DNA of 14,624 nt, from the NCBI GenBank assembly GCA_902803345.1, contig CADCPV010000018.1, forward strand, positions 1 to 14,624. Reading direction: 5' to 3'. Each line of letters opens with the position of its first letter. Position 1 is the first letter of the stretch. Origin of the DNA: an uncultured Eubacteriales bacterium. Its GTDB lineage: Bacteria > Bacillota_A > Clostridia > Lachnospirales > Lachnospiraceae. Positions 7,702 through 14,624 of this stretch are shown here, one piece after another. The notes under the pieces are model-generated. The model did not search any database and was not told where the DNA came from. It worked only from the letters and a program-made list of their open reading frames with translations. The translations under genes were made by a program, and so were the position numbers.

Positions 7702-9867
7702 ATGAGTACTTTCGACGATCTGATGGGCAATTCCCAGTCCGGCAAAAAGCCCAGCTTCTATACGGCAGATGACATCGACAAAGCCCGCAAACGCATGAAC
7801 AAATTCGGCGGGACACTTTTAGAGAACCTTCGGATCGTAACCGGCCGCGACGCGAGCTACAACATGGATCTTCAGAAGGAGATTTCCAACCTGAATGAAA
7901 ACCTGCTGAAGGATTTCGGCGCGCTGCAGCAGATGAATATTGAGAATGCAAAGGCGGTCCAGAACCTGTCCGGCGGACAGGTGGATCCGGCTCAGTCAGC
8001 CTACGCAAGCGTCTTTTCGGATTTCGGGCTGATGCACGGAACGGCCCAGGAAAACACCGCCGCTGCGGAACCCGCACCGGAACCGGTAGACCTCAGCGCC
8101 TTTGACGGGCTTGCCGCAGAAGTCGGGGAAGAGATCTTCGGCCAGGAAGACTTCCTGAAAGCACTCACCATCGCCTTCAAACGTCCCTTTGTCATGCCCG
8201 AGAAGGACGGCTTCCCGAAAAACAGTATCTATGTGACCGGTCCGGAAGACAGCGGCAAGCATACCGCGCTTCGGATCATGGTCGAAAAGATGAGCGGACG
8301 CCGTATTCTCACAAGCCCGGACATCACGATCGTCGATCTTGCACTCTACCCGAACTCCGGAAATGACAAAGTCTTCCTGCAGGATCTTTATATGGCGCTT
8401 CAGAACCGCTCCCAGGTGATTCTGTTCGAAAACTTCGACGCCTGCCACATTTCCTACCTGACTTACCTGATCCAGCTTGTCACGGAAGGCCGCTGCATGC
8501 TGTCAGAACGCTACATCCTGCAGAAAGGACAGCTCGTCAACGTCAATACTTCCTTTGCCTCCGAGGCGGTCAGCTCCTTCTCGGCGCGCGGCAAATACCT
8601 TATCTTCATCAGCACGAAAGGCGTCGACAAGCTCGCCGGAACGCTCGGCGCACCCTTTGTCAATGCGCTCGGCGATATCTGTGAAACGCAGAAACTTGAT
8701 GAAGAAAGCCTGAAAAAGGTCTCCAAGGTCCGCCTCAAACTGCTCAAGGAAAAAGCCGAAACACAGTTCGGCTTCAAGCTCAGCGGTGCGGTTTCCGCCT
8801 TCCTCGACAACAGCCTGCAGTATGCGGAACGCGGCGCCGGGCTCACCGGAATCCTGCGCTTCTACGACAGCCTCGAAAGAAGCCTCGCAAACCTGCGCCT
8901 CCAGGGCAGCTATAAAAAGGATGCGGATCTGGAACTTGCGGTTGAGTCAGGCCGCGTAATCGCCAAAATTGGCTCTGATTCGGTGGATCTTCTTGCGAGT
9001 CTTCCAGGCGGCTACCAGGGCGAGCTCGAAAAGGTCAAGGCCGAGATGGCAGACATCGTCGGTCTCAAGAAGATCAAGGAATACATTTTCAGCCTCGAAG
9101 AATACTACGCGGTCCAGAAGAAGCGCCGCGAAGAAGGGCTCAAAGTCAGCGAAGTCTCGAAGCATATGATCTTCACCGGCTCTCCGGGTACCGGCAAAAC
9201 GACGATCGCCCGGATCATCAGCCGTTACCTGAAGGCCATCGGAGTCCTGACAGGCGGCCAGCTCGTCGAAGTCTCCCGTGCGGACCTTGTCGGCCGCTAT
9301 GTCGGCCACACTGCTCCACTGACAAACCAGGTACTGCAGTCTGCAATCGGCGGTGTGCTTTTCATCGACGAAGCCTACTCTCTGTACCGCGGCAAGGACG
9401 ACTCCTTCGGCCTTGAGGCCATCGATACCCTGGTCAAGGGCATTGAAGACAACCGGGACAACCTGATCGTAATCCTCGCCGGCTACAGCAAGGAAATGCA
9501 GGAGTTTTTAACCGCAAACTCCGGTCTCGAGAGCCGTTTCCCGAACGTCATCGAATTCCCGGACTACACCGGGCAGGAGCTTCTGGATATTGCGAAAATC
9601 ACCGCGAAATCCAAGGGCTATAAGATTGACGAAGGCGCGGAGATTTCGCTCCTCACCTACTTCAATTTCGTACAGGCCACGCGTTCCGCAACCGCCGGAA
9701 ACGGCCGTCTTGTCCGCAACAAGATTGAGGAAGCGATCCTCAACCAGTCGCGCCGCCTCGTCGCAGAGCCGGACGCGGATCTGTCACTTCTGACCTCCCG
9801 CGACTTTGACCTCTCGGACATCGGCCCGATGGAGGTAACCGTCCCGGAAACGGAACCTGCCGAATGA
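7702..9867 (+). CDS. Two-module AAA+ ATPase: degenerate ClpB-like module plus CbbX/SpoVK-like module
   Basis: A 721-residue cytoplasmic protein. Residues 1-130 are a mostly helical, low-similarity N-terminus with a Pro/Ala/Glu-rich linker near 115-130. Residues 140-400 look like the second ATPase domain of ClpA/ClpB: a GQEDFLKAL start, a Walker A GPEDSGKHT with Lys186, a Walker B VILFENFD (239-246), and a C-terminal lid. In this module the catalytic Asp-Glu pair reads Glu243-Asn244, and the Arg of the usual FLNRID motif is Ala322, so hydrolysis there is doubtful. Residues 445-705 are a canonical CbbX/SpoVK module: GSPGTGKTT (Lys499), pore-loop YVG at 533-535, Walker B LFIDEAYSL (Asp556/Glu557), and Arg finger Arg612 in LESRFP. 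Such proteins form hexamers that remodel client proteins; the client here is unknown. AAAGGAG lies 4 bp before the ATG. Confidence 0.88.
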   Translation: MSTFDDLMGNSQSGKKPSFYTADDIDKARKRMNKFGGTLLENLRIVTGRDASYNMDLQKEISNLNENLLKDFGALQQMNIENAKAVQNLSGGQVDPAQSAYASVFSDFGLMHGTAQENTAAAEPAPEPVDLSAFDGLAAEVGEEIFGQEDFLKALTIAFKRPFVMPEKDGFPKNSIYVTGPEDSGKHTALRIMVEKMSGRRILTSPDITIVDLALYPNSGNDKVFLQDLYMALQNRSQVILFENFDACHISYLTYLIQLVTEGRCMLSERYILQKGQLVNVNTSFASEAVSSFSARGKYLIFISTKGVDKLAGTLGAPFVNALGDICETQKLDEESLKKVSKVRLKLLKEKAETQFGFKLSGAVSAFLDNSLQYAERGAGLTGILRFYDSLERSLANLRLQGSYKKDADLELAVESGRVIAKIGSDSVDLLASLPGGYQGELEKVKAEMADIVGLKKIKEYIFSLEEYYAVQKKRREEGLKVSEVSKHMIFTGSPGTGKTTIARIISRYLKAIGVLTGGQLVEVSRADLVGRYVGHTAPLTNQVLQSAIGGVLFIDEAYSLYRGKDDSFGLEAIDTLVKGIEDNRDNLIVILAGYSKEMQEFLTANSGLESRFPNVIEFPDYTGQELLDIAKITAKSKGYKIDEGAEISLLTYFNFVQATRSATAGNGRLVRNKIEEAILNQSRRLVAEPDADLSLLTSRDFDLSDIGPMEVTVPETEPAE

Positions 9868-9883
9868 TAAAAAGGACCTCTGT

Positions 9884-9921
9884 ATGAAAAAACACCTTCC
9901 AGACGGAAGGTGTTTTTTCAT
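9884..9921. terminator. Bidirectional terminator between convergent genes
   Basis: A 17-bp perfect stem around an AGAC loop. The core AACACCTTCC/GGAAGGTGTT is flanked by runs of A on one side and T on the other, so a T-run follows the hairpin on either strand. It ends the glyA-AAA+ operon (stop codon 17 bp upstream) and the convergent secreted-protein gene (stop codon 19 bp away on the other strand). Confidence 0.93.
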
Positions 9922-9939
9922 TTCGGTTCTCTGTTCGGA

Positions 9940-12798
9940 TCAGTTCGCCTTTCTGCCTTCGCGCTTGCCGAACTGTACCCAGTGCTGCAGGAGAAGATCC
10001 GTGTTGTTTCCGAATGCCGCCCGAAGATCCGCATAACGTGCCGCATAAACAGAGGGGTTGAATTCGTTGGAATAATCCACGCCGCCGTAAACATAGGTCC
10101 CGGCTGCAGCGCCCTTCGCTGTCCGGTTCTCGCGTTTGCCGAACTGCACCCAGTGCTGCAGGAGAAGATCCGCATTGTTCCCGAACGCTGCCCTAAGATC
10201 CGCATAGGCATTGGCATAATAGACCGGATCGAATTCGTTTGTGTAGTCCACGCCGCCGTAGACATATCTGGTATTTCCCTTGTTGTCCGTACTCTTTCCG
10301 CTGTCTTTGTTTTCGGTGTTTCCGTTATTCCGGTTCGCATTCGGATCCTTTGCCGTCCGGTTCTCGCGCTTGCCGAACTGCACCCAGTGCTGCAGCAGCA
10401 GGGATTCATTATTCCCAAAAGCTGCCCGAAGATCCGCATAACGGTTCGAATAATACACCGGATCAAACTCATTCGTATAATCTACGCCGCCGTAAACGTA
10501 CTTTTTGCTTCCGCTGTTTTCATTGCTTTTCCCGCTGTCATTTCCTGCAGTGCTGCCTGTGTTCTGTCTCGCATTCGGATCTTTCGCAATCCGGTTTTCA
10601 CGCTTTCCGAACTGCACCCAGTGCTGTAAAAGAAGCGCTTCGTTGTTTCCGAATGCCGCCTTCAGGTCCGCATAGCGGTTCGAATAATACACCGGATCAA
10701 ACTCATTCGTATAATCCACGCCGCCGTAAACATATTTTCCAGAGGATCTGCCCGATCCGCTTCCGGATGCCTGATTCGCATTCGGGTCCTTCGCAGTCCG
10801 GTTTTCACGCTTGCCGAACTGTACCCAGTGCTGTAAAAGAAGCGCTTCGTTGTCTCCGAATGCCGCCTTCAGGTCCGCATAGCGATTCGAATAATAGACC
10901 GGATCGAATTCATTTGTATAATCCACCCCGTTATAAACATAACGTGAAAGAGCCGGTGCCGAAGACTGCGCGGAACTCGTGCTCTGCATACCGACAATCA
11001 GGTTGCTTCCGTCCGTGATCCGATTGAGAATTGTGCCGACTTGCTGTGTGTGATATACCGGAACGCCGGCTGCAGAGAGACGCTGAATGCCAGGCGCCGT
11101 CGCAGATGCGTTGAAACGGTTGTCGCTGACAAAAGCCTGTACCGGACTTGCCGCACGGATGAATTCATTGCAGGTAGAGGTTCGGGAGCCGTGATGGCTG
11201 ACTTTCAGGAAATCCACGTTGATATTCACGCCGGCATTGACCATCGCCCGCTCAGCCGGCATTTCCGCATCACCTGCCAAGAGGTAACTCTTCCCGCCGC
11301 CGGTCACTTTAATCCACAGGCTCTGGTTGTTGGTCGCGCCTGTTGTCGTAAAGCCGAAAACAGTATTCGGCCCGATGATTTCCGCTGTAGCTGTTCCAAA
11401 CTGGAATACCCGCTGACTCCGGGCATCTACAACCGGGATGCCTCTTGCTCGGGCATAATTCAGGTTCTCTTCCACCTTGCGTCCGTCAATATAGACATCC
11501 GAATGCCCCGCAAGATCCACATACACCGCACTGACAAGTCCCGCATCGATCAGCGGTGCAAGTCCGCCCGCATGATCAGAATGCTGGTGTGTCAGAAGGA
11601 CCGGTATCGCTCCGGCGCCTTTCTCCCGAAGGAGCTGGATCACATTATATACGGAATCCGACTCGGCGCAGTCCACAAGAAGATACTGTCCGCGCGACTC
11701 CAGAAGTGTCGCATCGCCGAACCCGACATCAATATGTGTCACTGCGAGCTCATTTGAGACATTACCAACATTGACCTTGAAATCGTAGCTTGTGACGGTT
11801 CCGTCGTTGTTGTACATTTTGATGGTTGTGTTGTATTCACCGGTCGCGCCGCCATGATCCGCTGCACTGATATCCGCCCGGATAATGTGGTTTCCGGTAT
11901 CCACGGAAGCTGCCGTCACCAGAAGATCATCCTGACCGTTCGCTGTCGTCCAGGTTACTGCTTCAGCCGCTTTTACACCGCTCTCCGAACGGTAGCTCAG
12001 CGCCGTCTGATATCCGCTCGCCGAAACATTGTTCACAGCAGGAATTTCCAGAGAAGCTGCCGCAGACGGGACCATGACATAAGCCCAGTTTTCCATTGCA
12101 TCCCCGAAATTCGCCGGGTGATTGCCGTTTGCATCCTCCGGAACCACATGAATCTCATAGGCACCGGTTTCATTATTATGATCCGCCGTACTGATGTGGC
12201 AGGAGTACGTCCCGTTTGACCCACCCGCTGCAGTCCACCGAAGATCATCCTGTCCGTTTGCCGTGGACCAGACCGCGACATTGACGCTTCGAATCCCGGT
12301 TGCCGAAACCACTTTGGCCGTCAGGTCAAATCCTTTGGAATTCAGATTGCTGATCCGAATCTCCCAGCAGGTCAGTACATCACAGGCAGTATGCCCGAAA
12401 AGCCCGACCGGAATTCCGCTTACATCCGATCCTGTATAGGCCTCCACTGTATACTCATAAGTCCGGCCGTCCACGGCAGTCGTATCGGTATAGGCAGTCG
12501 TATTCGCATCCACTGTGGCGAGCTTCGTATAGCCGGACGGCCCGTTGAATGAGGCATTGCCGTTGTCATCGTACACTGTGATTTTGTAAGTGTCCGAGCC
12601 GGATGCCCGATAAACATTGTAGCCCTCCGCGCCGGAAACCGCCGCCCAGCTGATCGTCATCTGTCCCGGCCCGCCGGATGTCAGCGATAAAAGCTGCGGC
12701 TTCGGGATTGCTGCTGCCTTTGCGAAGACAGCAAGAAACGCGGCTGTTACCACAAGAGCCGCGCTGAGACTGATCGCCAATATCAGTTTTTTCTTCAT
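9940..12798 (-). CDS. Secreted MBL-fold hydrolase with Fn3, GBS Bsp-like repeats and five C-terminal repeats
   Basis: A 952-residue exported protein. Residues 1-30 are a signal peptide (KKK, hydrophobic core, cleavage near AKAAA). An Fn3-like domain follows (about 33-130), then two GBS Bsp-like repeats (about 145-245 and 250-345), each with the W-T/S-x-A-NGQDDL signature. Residues 350-605 are a metallo-beta-lactamase fold close to the C-terminal domain of ComEC: THQHSDHAGG (metal ligands His404, His406, Asp408, His409), Asp510 in LLAGDAEMP, and KVSHHGSRTST (His535/536). Residues 620-951 are five 50-residue repeats joined by Gly/Ser/Asn-rich linkers. There is no LPxTG or membrane anchor, so the repeats may bind the cell wall or matrix (inference). 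By analogy with ComEC the substrate could be nucleic acid or another phosphoester. The start has AAGGA about 10 bp upstream and a proper signal peptide. Confidence 0.9.
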   Translation of the reverse strand: MKKKLILAISLSAALVVTAAFLAVFAKAAAIPKPQLLSLTSGGPGQMTISWAAVSGAEGYNVYRASGSDTYKITVYDDNGNASFNGPSGYTKLATVDANTTAYTDTTAVDGRTYEYTVEAYTGSDVSGIPVGLFGHTACDVLTCWEIRISNLNSKGFDLTAKVVSATGIRSVNVAVWSTANGQDDLRWTAAGGSNGTYSCHISTADHNNETGAYEIHVVPEDANGNHPANFGDAMENWAYVMVPSAAASLEIPAVNNVSASGYQTALSYRSESGVKAAEAVTWTTANGQDDLLVTAASVDTGNHIIRADISAADHGGATGEYNTTIKMYNNDGTVTSYDFKVNVGNVSNELAVTHIDVGFGDATLLESRGQYLLVDCAESDSVYNVIQLLREKGAGAIPVLLTHQHSDHAGGLAPLIDAGLVSAVYVDLAGHSDVYIDGRKVEENLNYARARGIPVVDARSQRVFQFGTATAEIIGPNTVFGFTTTGATNNQSLWIKVTGGGKSYLLAGDAEMPAERAMVNAGVNINVDFLKVSHHGSRTSTCNEFIRAASPVQAFVSDNRFNASATAPGIQRLSAAGVPVYHTQQVGTILNRITDGSNLIVGMQSTSSAQSSAPALSRYVYNGVDYTNEFDPVYYSNRYADLKAAFGDNEALLLQHWVQFGKRENRTAKDPNANQASGSGSGRSSGKYVYGGVDYTNEFDPVYYSNRYADLKAAFGNNEALLLQHWVQFGKRENRIAKDPNARQNTGSTAGNDSGKSNENSGSKKYVYGGVDYTNEFDPVYYSNRYADLRAAFGNNESLLLQHWVQFGKRENRTAKDPNANRNNGNTENKDSGKSTDNKGNTRYVYGGVDYTNEFDPVYYANAYADLRAAFGNNADLLLQHWVQFGKRENRTAKGAAAGTYVYGGVDYSNEFNPSVYAARYADLRAAFGNNTDLLLQHWVQFGKREGRKAN
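9946..10941 (-). repeat. Five in-frame 150-bp repeats in the secreted MBL protein
   Basis: Units at 10792-10941, 10585-10734, 10351-10500, 10117-10266 and 9946-10095 (order of translation). Each encodes a 50-residue module running from YVY(G/N)GVDY through EF(D/N)P, a Tyr-Ala-Asp-Leu helix start, AAFG and LLLQHWVQFGKRE(N/G)R. Linkers are 19, 28, 28 and 7 residues. Units 1 and 2 are nearly identical at DNA level (roughly a dozen differences in 150 by eye); unit 5 is the most diverged. This suggests expansion by recent duplication. Similar Tyr-rich modules occur at the ends of secreted clostridial proteins, where they are thought to mediate surface attachment. Confidence 0.93.
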
Positions 12799-12832
12799 GT
12801 CCTGTTTTTCCTTCCGAGATCAATTTGATTCA

Positions 12833-12920
12833 GGTGCTCCGTTATCGTACCGTACCAATTACTCCCGGAATTCGCATCACTCTTGCCCATACATCCTGCT
12901 GAAAGTCTTATAACGGCACC
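12833..12920 (-). promoter_or_regulatory. Leader with a long-range stem ahead of the secreted MBL gene
   Basis: In the minus-strand transcript, GGUGC-CGUUAU (12920-12910) can pair with AUAACG-GA-GCACC (12845-12833): 11 base pairs with a 2-nt bulge, enclosing 64 nt. It falls inside the predicted 130-nt untranslated leader and ends about 35 nt before the start codon. The enclosed sequence does not match a riboswitch class I can recognise, so this is a candidate structured leader only. Confidence 0.4.
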
Positions 12921-12937
12921 CTTTTTCATCTGTCACT

Positions 12938-12966
12938 ATCATACATCGATTTCCTTTGTTTTACAA
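12938..12966 (-). promoter_or_regulatory. Promoter of the secreted MBL gene
   Basis: On the minus strand, a -35 TTGTAA (12966-12961), a 17-bp spacer and a -10 TATGAT (12943-12938). Transcription would start near 12931 and leave an unusually long leader of about 130 nt before the ATG at 12798. Confidence 0.68.
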
Positions 12967-13024
12967 GAAATTTTCCCATTTTCGCGAAGATTTTTCCGTT
13001 CGTTTTCTGTCGGCTTTCGTACCC

Positions 13025-13053
13025 TTGACGGACGCCTTCTCTTCGTTTATAAT
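13025..13053 (+). promoter_or_regulatory. Promoter of the O-antigen ligase-like gene
   Basis: A -35 TTGACG (13025-13030), a 17-bp spacer and a perfect -10 TATAAT (13048-13053). The start would be near 13060, giving a short leader of about 28 nt with AAAGGTG 4 bp before the ATG. It faces away from the MBL gene promoter; the two -35 boxes are about 60 bp apart. Confidence 0.85.
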
Positions 13054-13087
13054 GGGAACATCGAAATACTTTCAATAAAGGTGCATT

Positions 13088-14623
13088 ATGAGAAAACTAT
13101 TTGAGGAAAACAACTTTACAGTTTTTTACATTGTCCTTTTTGCTGTGATTTTTCCTTTGTTTATAACCAACTACTATTACAACATCCAGATAAGCAAAAG
13201 TCTGTTTTTTATGATTCTGACGATGGTTTTTTTCGTAGTGGTGCTGGTTCTTGCAGTGCTCAGCTTCAATCTGGCTGACGTTGGGAAAAAGCTTTCGACG
13301 CCCGTTTTCCTCTTTTTCTCCTTCTTTATGCTCTGCGCCTTTCTCTCGGCTATGTTCTCTCCCTACCGGAACCTAGCCTTTACCGGAAAGAACAGCCGCT
13401 ACATCGGGTTTCCCTTCCTGATTAGCTGTATTTTCTGCCTGGTCATCCCAGTTATGACACCCAAACTGGAGGCGCGGAAGCTCCACCTTCCTTTCCTGAT
13501 CGGGGCGGTTCTGGTCTCTGCCATCGGGATGCTGAATTTCCTTGATCTGGACATTTTCGGACTGGTTTCCGCCGTCCCCGAAGCACTTCGGGGTCGCTAT
13601 CTCTCAACAATTGGCTACGTCAATTTCTTTTCGGAATACATCAGCCTGATGTGCATCCTTGGCTGCGGCTATTATTGCCTTTCCCGGGAGCGCTATATTC
13701 TCCCGGTGCTGTTTCTCCTGTACCTGATGTTGATCCTCACGAACAGCGACGGCGGTATTCTGGCTTTTGCGGCCGGTGTACTGCTCTCTCCGGTCCTGCT
13801 GCGTAAAGATAGAAAAGCACTCCTTCGTCTTCCCATCGCTTTGGCGCCGTTTGTGCCAGCCTTAGGAGCAGCTCGCCTGATTTTTGAATTCTATCCTGTT
13901 CATATGGCGCCGGAAGGGGTCGTAAACCTGCTGATTCAGCCGTATTTTCTGATCGCGGCCGCTGTTTTTATCGTGCTTCTCGTGCTTCTATGTATCCTTC
14001 TCGACAGGTTCACACAACCGGAACGGGAAGGCGTCAGTAAAATATTCCTGATTTCCTGGCTCTCTTTCCTCGGCCTGTGCGTCCTTGCGGTGCTGGTCCT
14101 ACTTATCCTTTCCAACAACGGTGTCCTTCCCGAGAACGCCCTGACCTTCGGAGATTCGTTTGCAAATAACCGGGGTTATATCTGGACCCGGCTTCTTAAG
14201 ATTTTTGCAGAAGCACCTTTCGTGAGAAAGTTGACCGGTTACGGCCCGGATACTCTCAAGGCACTGCTTGTCGAAAAACTCGGAAACGAAATGACGCAGG
14301 TAACCGGACAGATTTTTGACAGCGCACATAACTGCTTCCTGCAGTATCTTCTGACAGTCGGCATACTCGGAACAACGGGCCTCTTCGCGGGATTCGGCAT
14401 AATTCTGGTCCGTGCTTTCCGTAATCCCGAACCGGACACGCTGCCGTTTCTGCTGGCGCTTGTAGTCTATATTCTGCAGTCTTTCTTTGTCCCCTCTCAG
14501 CCGATGGTCACACCCTTCTGCTTCCTTTTTGCGGGCCTCGTGTTGAATGGACTTCAGGTGCATGAACTCGGAGAAACAGAATATAAAAAGCCGAAAGAAA
14601 CGGAGGTGGAAAACCCGAAGTAA
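13088..14623 (+). CDS. O-antigen ligase/polymerase-like membrane protein (Wzy/WaaL superfamily)
   Basis: A 511-residue polytopic membrane protein with about 12 hydrophobic segments (for example 11-30, 37-60, 72-92, 283-304, 318-342, 417-443, 452-468 and 473-490). A large extracellular loop (about 343-415) carries the family signature: Arg362 in NRGYIWTR, an F-AEAP stretch, GYGPDTL (384-390) and His414-Asn415 just before the next helix. This matches the Wzy_C / O-antigen ligase-related family, whose members polymerise or transfer lipid-linked glycans at the outer face of the membrane. In a Gram-positive host the product would be a capsule, exopolysaccharide or wall glycan, or glycosylation of a surface protein. 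The C-terminus is a charged Glu/Lys tail. The stop codon ends one base before the window edge. No glycosyltransferase or flippase gene is visible here, so the pathway is unknown. Confidence 0.82.
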   Translation: MRKLFEENNFTVFYIVLFAVIFPLFITNYYYNIQISKSLFFMILTMVFFVVVLVLAVLSFNLADVGKKLSTPVFLFFSFFMLCAFLSAMFSPYRNLAFTGKNSRYIGFPFLISCIFCLVIPVMTPKLEARKLHLPFLIGAVLVSAIGMLNFLDLDIFGLVSAVPEALRGRYLSTIGYVNFFSEYISLMCILGCGYYCLSRERYILPVLFLLYLMLILTNSDGGILAFAAGVLLSPVLLRKDRKALLRLPIALAPFVPALGAARLIFEFYPVHMAPEGVVNLLIQPYFLIAAAVFIVLLVLLCILLDRFTQPEREGVSKIFLISWLSFLGLCVLAVLVLLILSNNGVLPENALTFGDSFANNRGYIWTRLLKIFAEAPFVRKLTGYGPDTLKALLVEKLGNEMTQVTGQIFDSAHNCFLQYLLTVGILGTTGLFAGFGIILVRAFRNPEPDTLPFLLALVVYILQSFFVPSQPMVTPFCFLFAGLVLNGLQVHELGETEYKKPKETEVENPK

Positions 14624-14624
14624 A

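Noticed and set aside
9910..10629. A 239-codon plus-strand frame with apparent repeats (ELHPVLQ...).
   Set aside because: The repeats are the mirror of the C-terminal repeats of the minus-strand secreted protein, and the frame begins right after the shared terminator without a ribosome binding site.
12846..12909. Possible c-di-GMP (GEMM) riboswitch in the leader of the secreted MBL gene.
   Set aside because: There is a faint GGGCAA ... GAUGCGAA resemblance, but the conserved GACGCAAAGC element, the first hairpin and the tetraloop receptor cannot be laid out.
12883..13104. A 73-codon frame overlapping the divergent promoter region.
   Set aside because: No ribosome binding site, no similarity, and it runs across two good promoters and into the start of the Wzy-like gene.

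Overview
The window looks like chromosomal DNA from a Gram-positive anaerobe of the class Clostridia, most like Lachnospiraceae and relatives. The reasons are strong AGGAGG-type ribosome binding sites, promoters close to the -35/-10 consensus, a lipoprotein sugar-binding protein with LplB/LplC-type permeases, a VanS/OmpR-type two-component pair, GBS Bsp-like repeats in a secreted protein, and moderately high GC (mid-50s % by eye). I cannot name a species. No rRNA, tRNA, CRISPR array, insertion sequence or phage gene was seen.

Layout. (1) 1-2916, plus strand: the distal part of a CUT1-type sugar ABC importer operon, with the end of an LplB-like permease, a full LplC-like permease and a lipoprotein substrate-binding protein, closed by a strong terminator. 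No ATPase gene is present, as is usual for this family, which shares a housekeeping ATPase. (2) 2937-3249: a short stretch holding a 51-codon minus-strand remnant whose N-terminus resembles a VTC (polyphosphate polymerase-like) domain, flanked by two hairpin terminators. (3) 3286-6243, minus strand: a three-gene operon of membrane-anchored alpha/beta hydrolase, OmpR-family response regulator and sensor histidine kinase, tightly coupled and driven by a near-consensus promoter that carries a palindrome over its -35 box. (4) 6347-9921, plus strand: a promoter, glyA (serine hydroxymethyltransferase) and a 721-residue protein with two AAA+ modules, ending in a 17-bp bidirectional terminator. (5) 9940-12966, minus strand: a large secreted protein with Fn3, two GBS Bsp-like repeats, a ComEC-like metallo-beta-lactamase-fold domain and five 50-residue C-terminal repeats, preceded by a promoter and a leader that can form a long-range stem. 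(6) 13025-14623, plus strand: a polytopic O-antigen ligase/polymerase-like protein with its own near-consensus promoter, divergent from gene 5.

How they fit together. The blocks are mostly independent transcription units separated by terminators and divergent promoters. The ABC operon imports an unidentified oligosaccharide. The hydrolase and two-component genes are one regulatory unit that may respond to an envelope or lipid/ester signal. glyA and the AAA+ gene are 12 bp apart and surely co-transcribed, although a functional link is only inference. The MBL-fold protein and the Wzy/WaaL-like protein both act at the cell surface and share a divergent promoter region. The points that most deserve follow-up are the AAA+ protein, which joins a ClpB-like module with apparently lost catalytic residues to an intact CbbX/SpoVK-like module, and the repeat-bearing secreted MBL protein with its structured leader.
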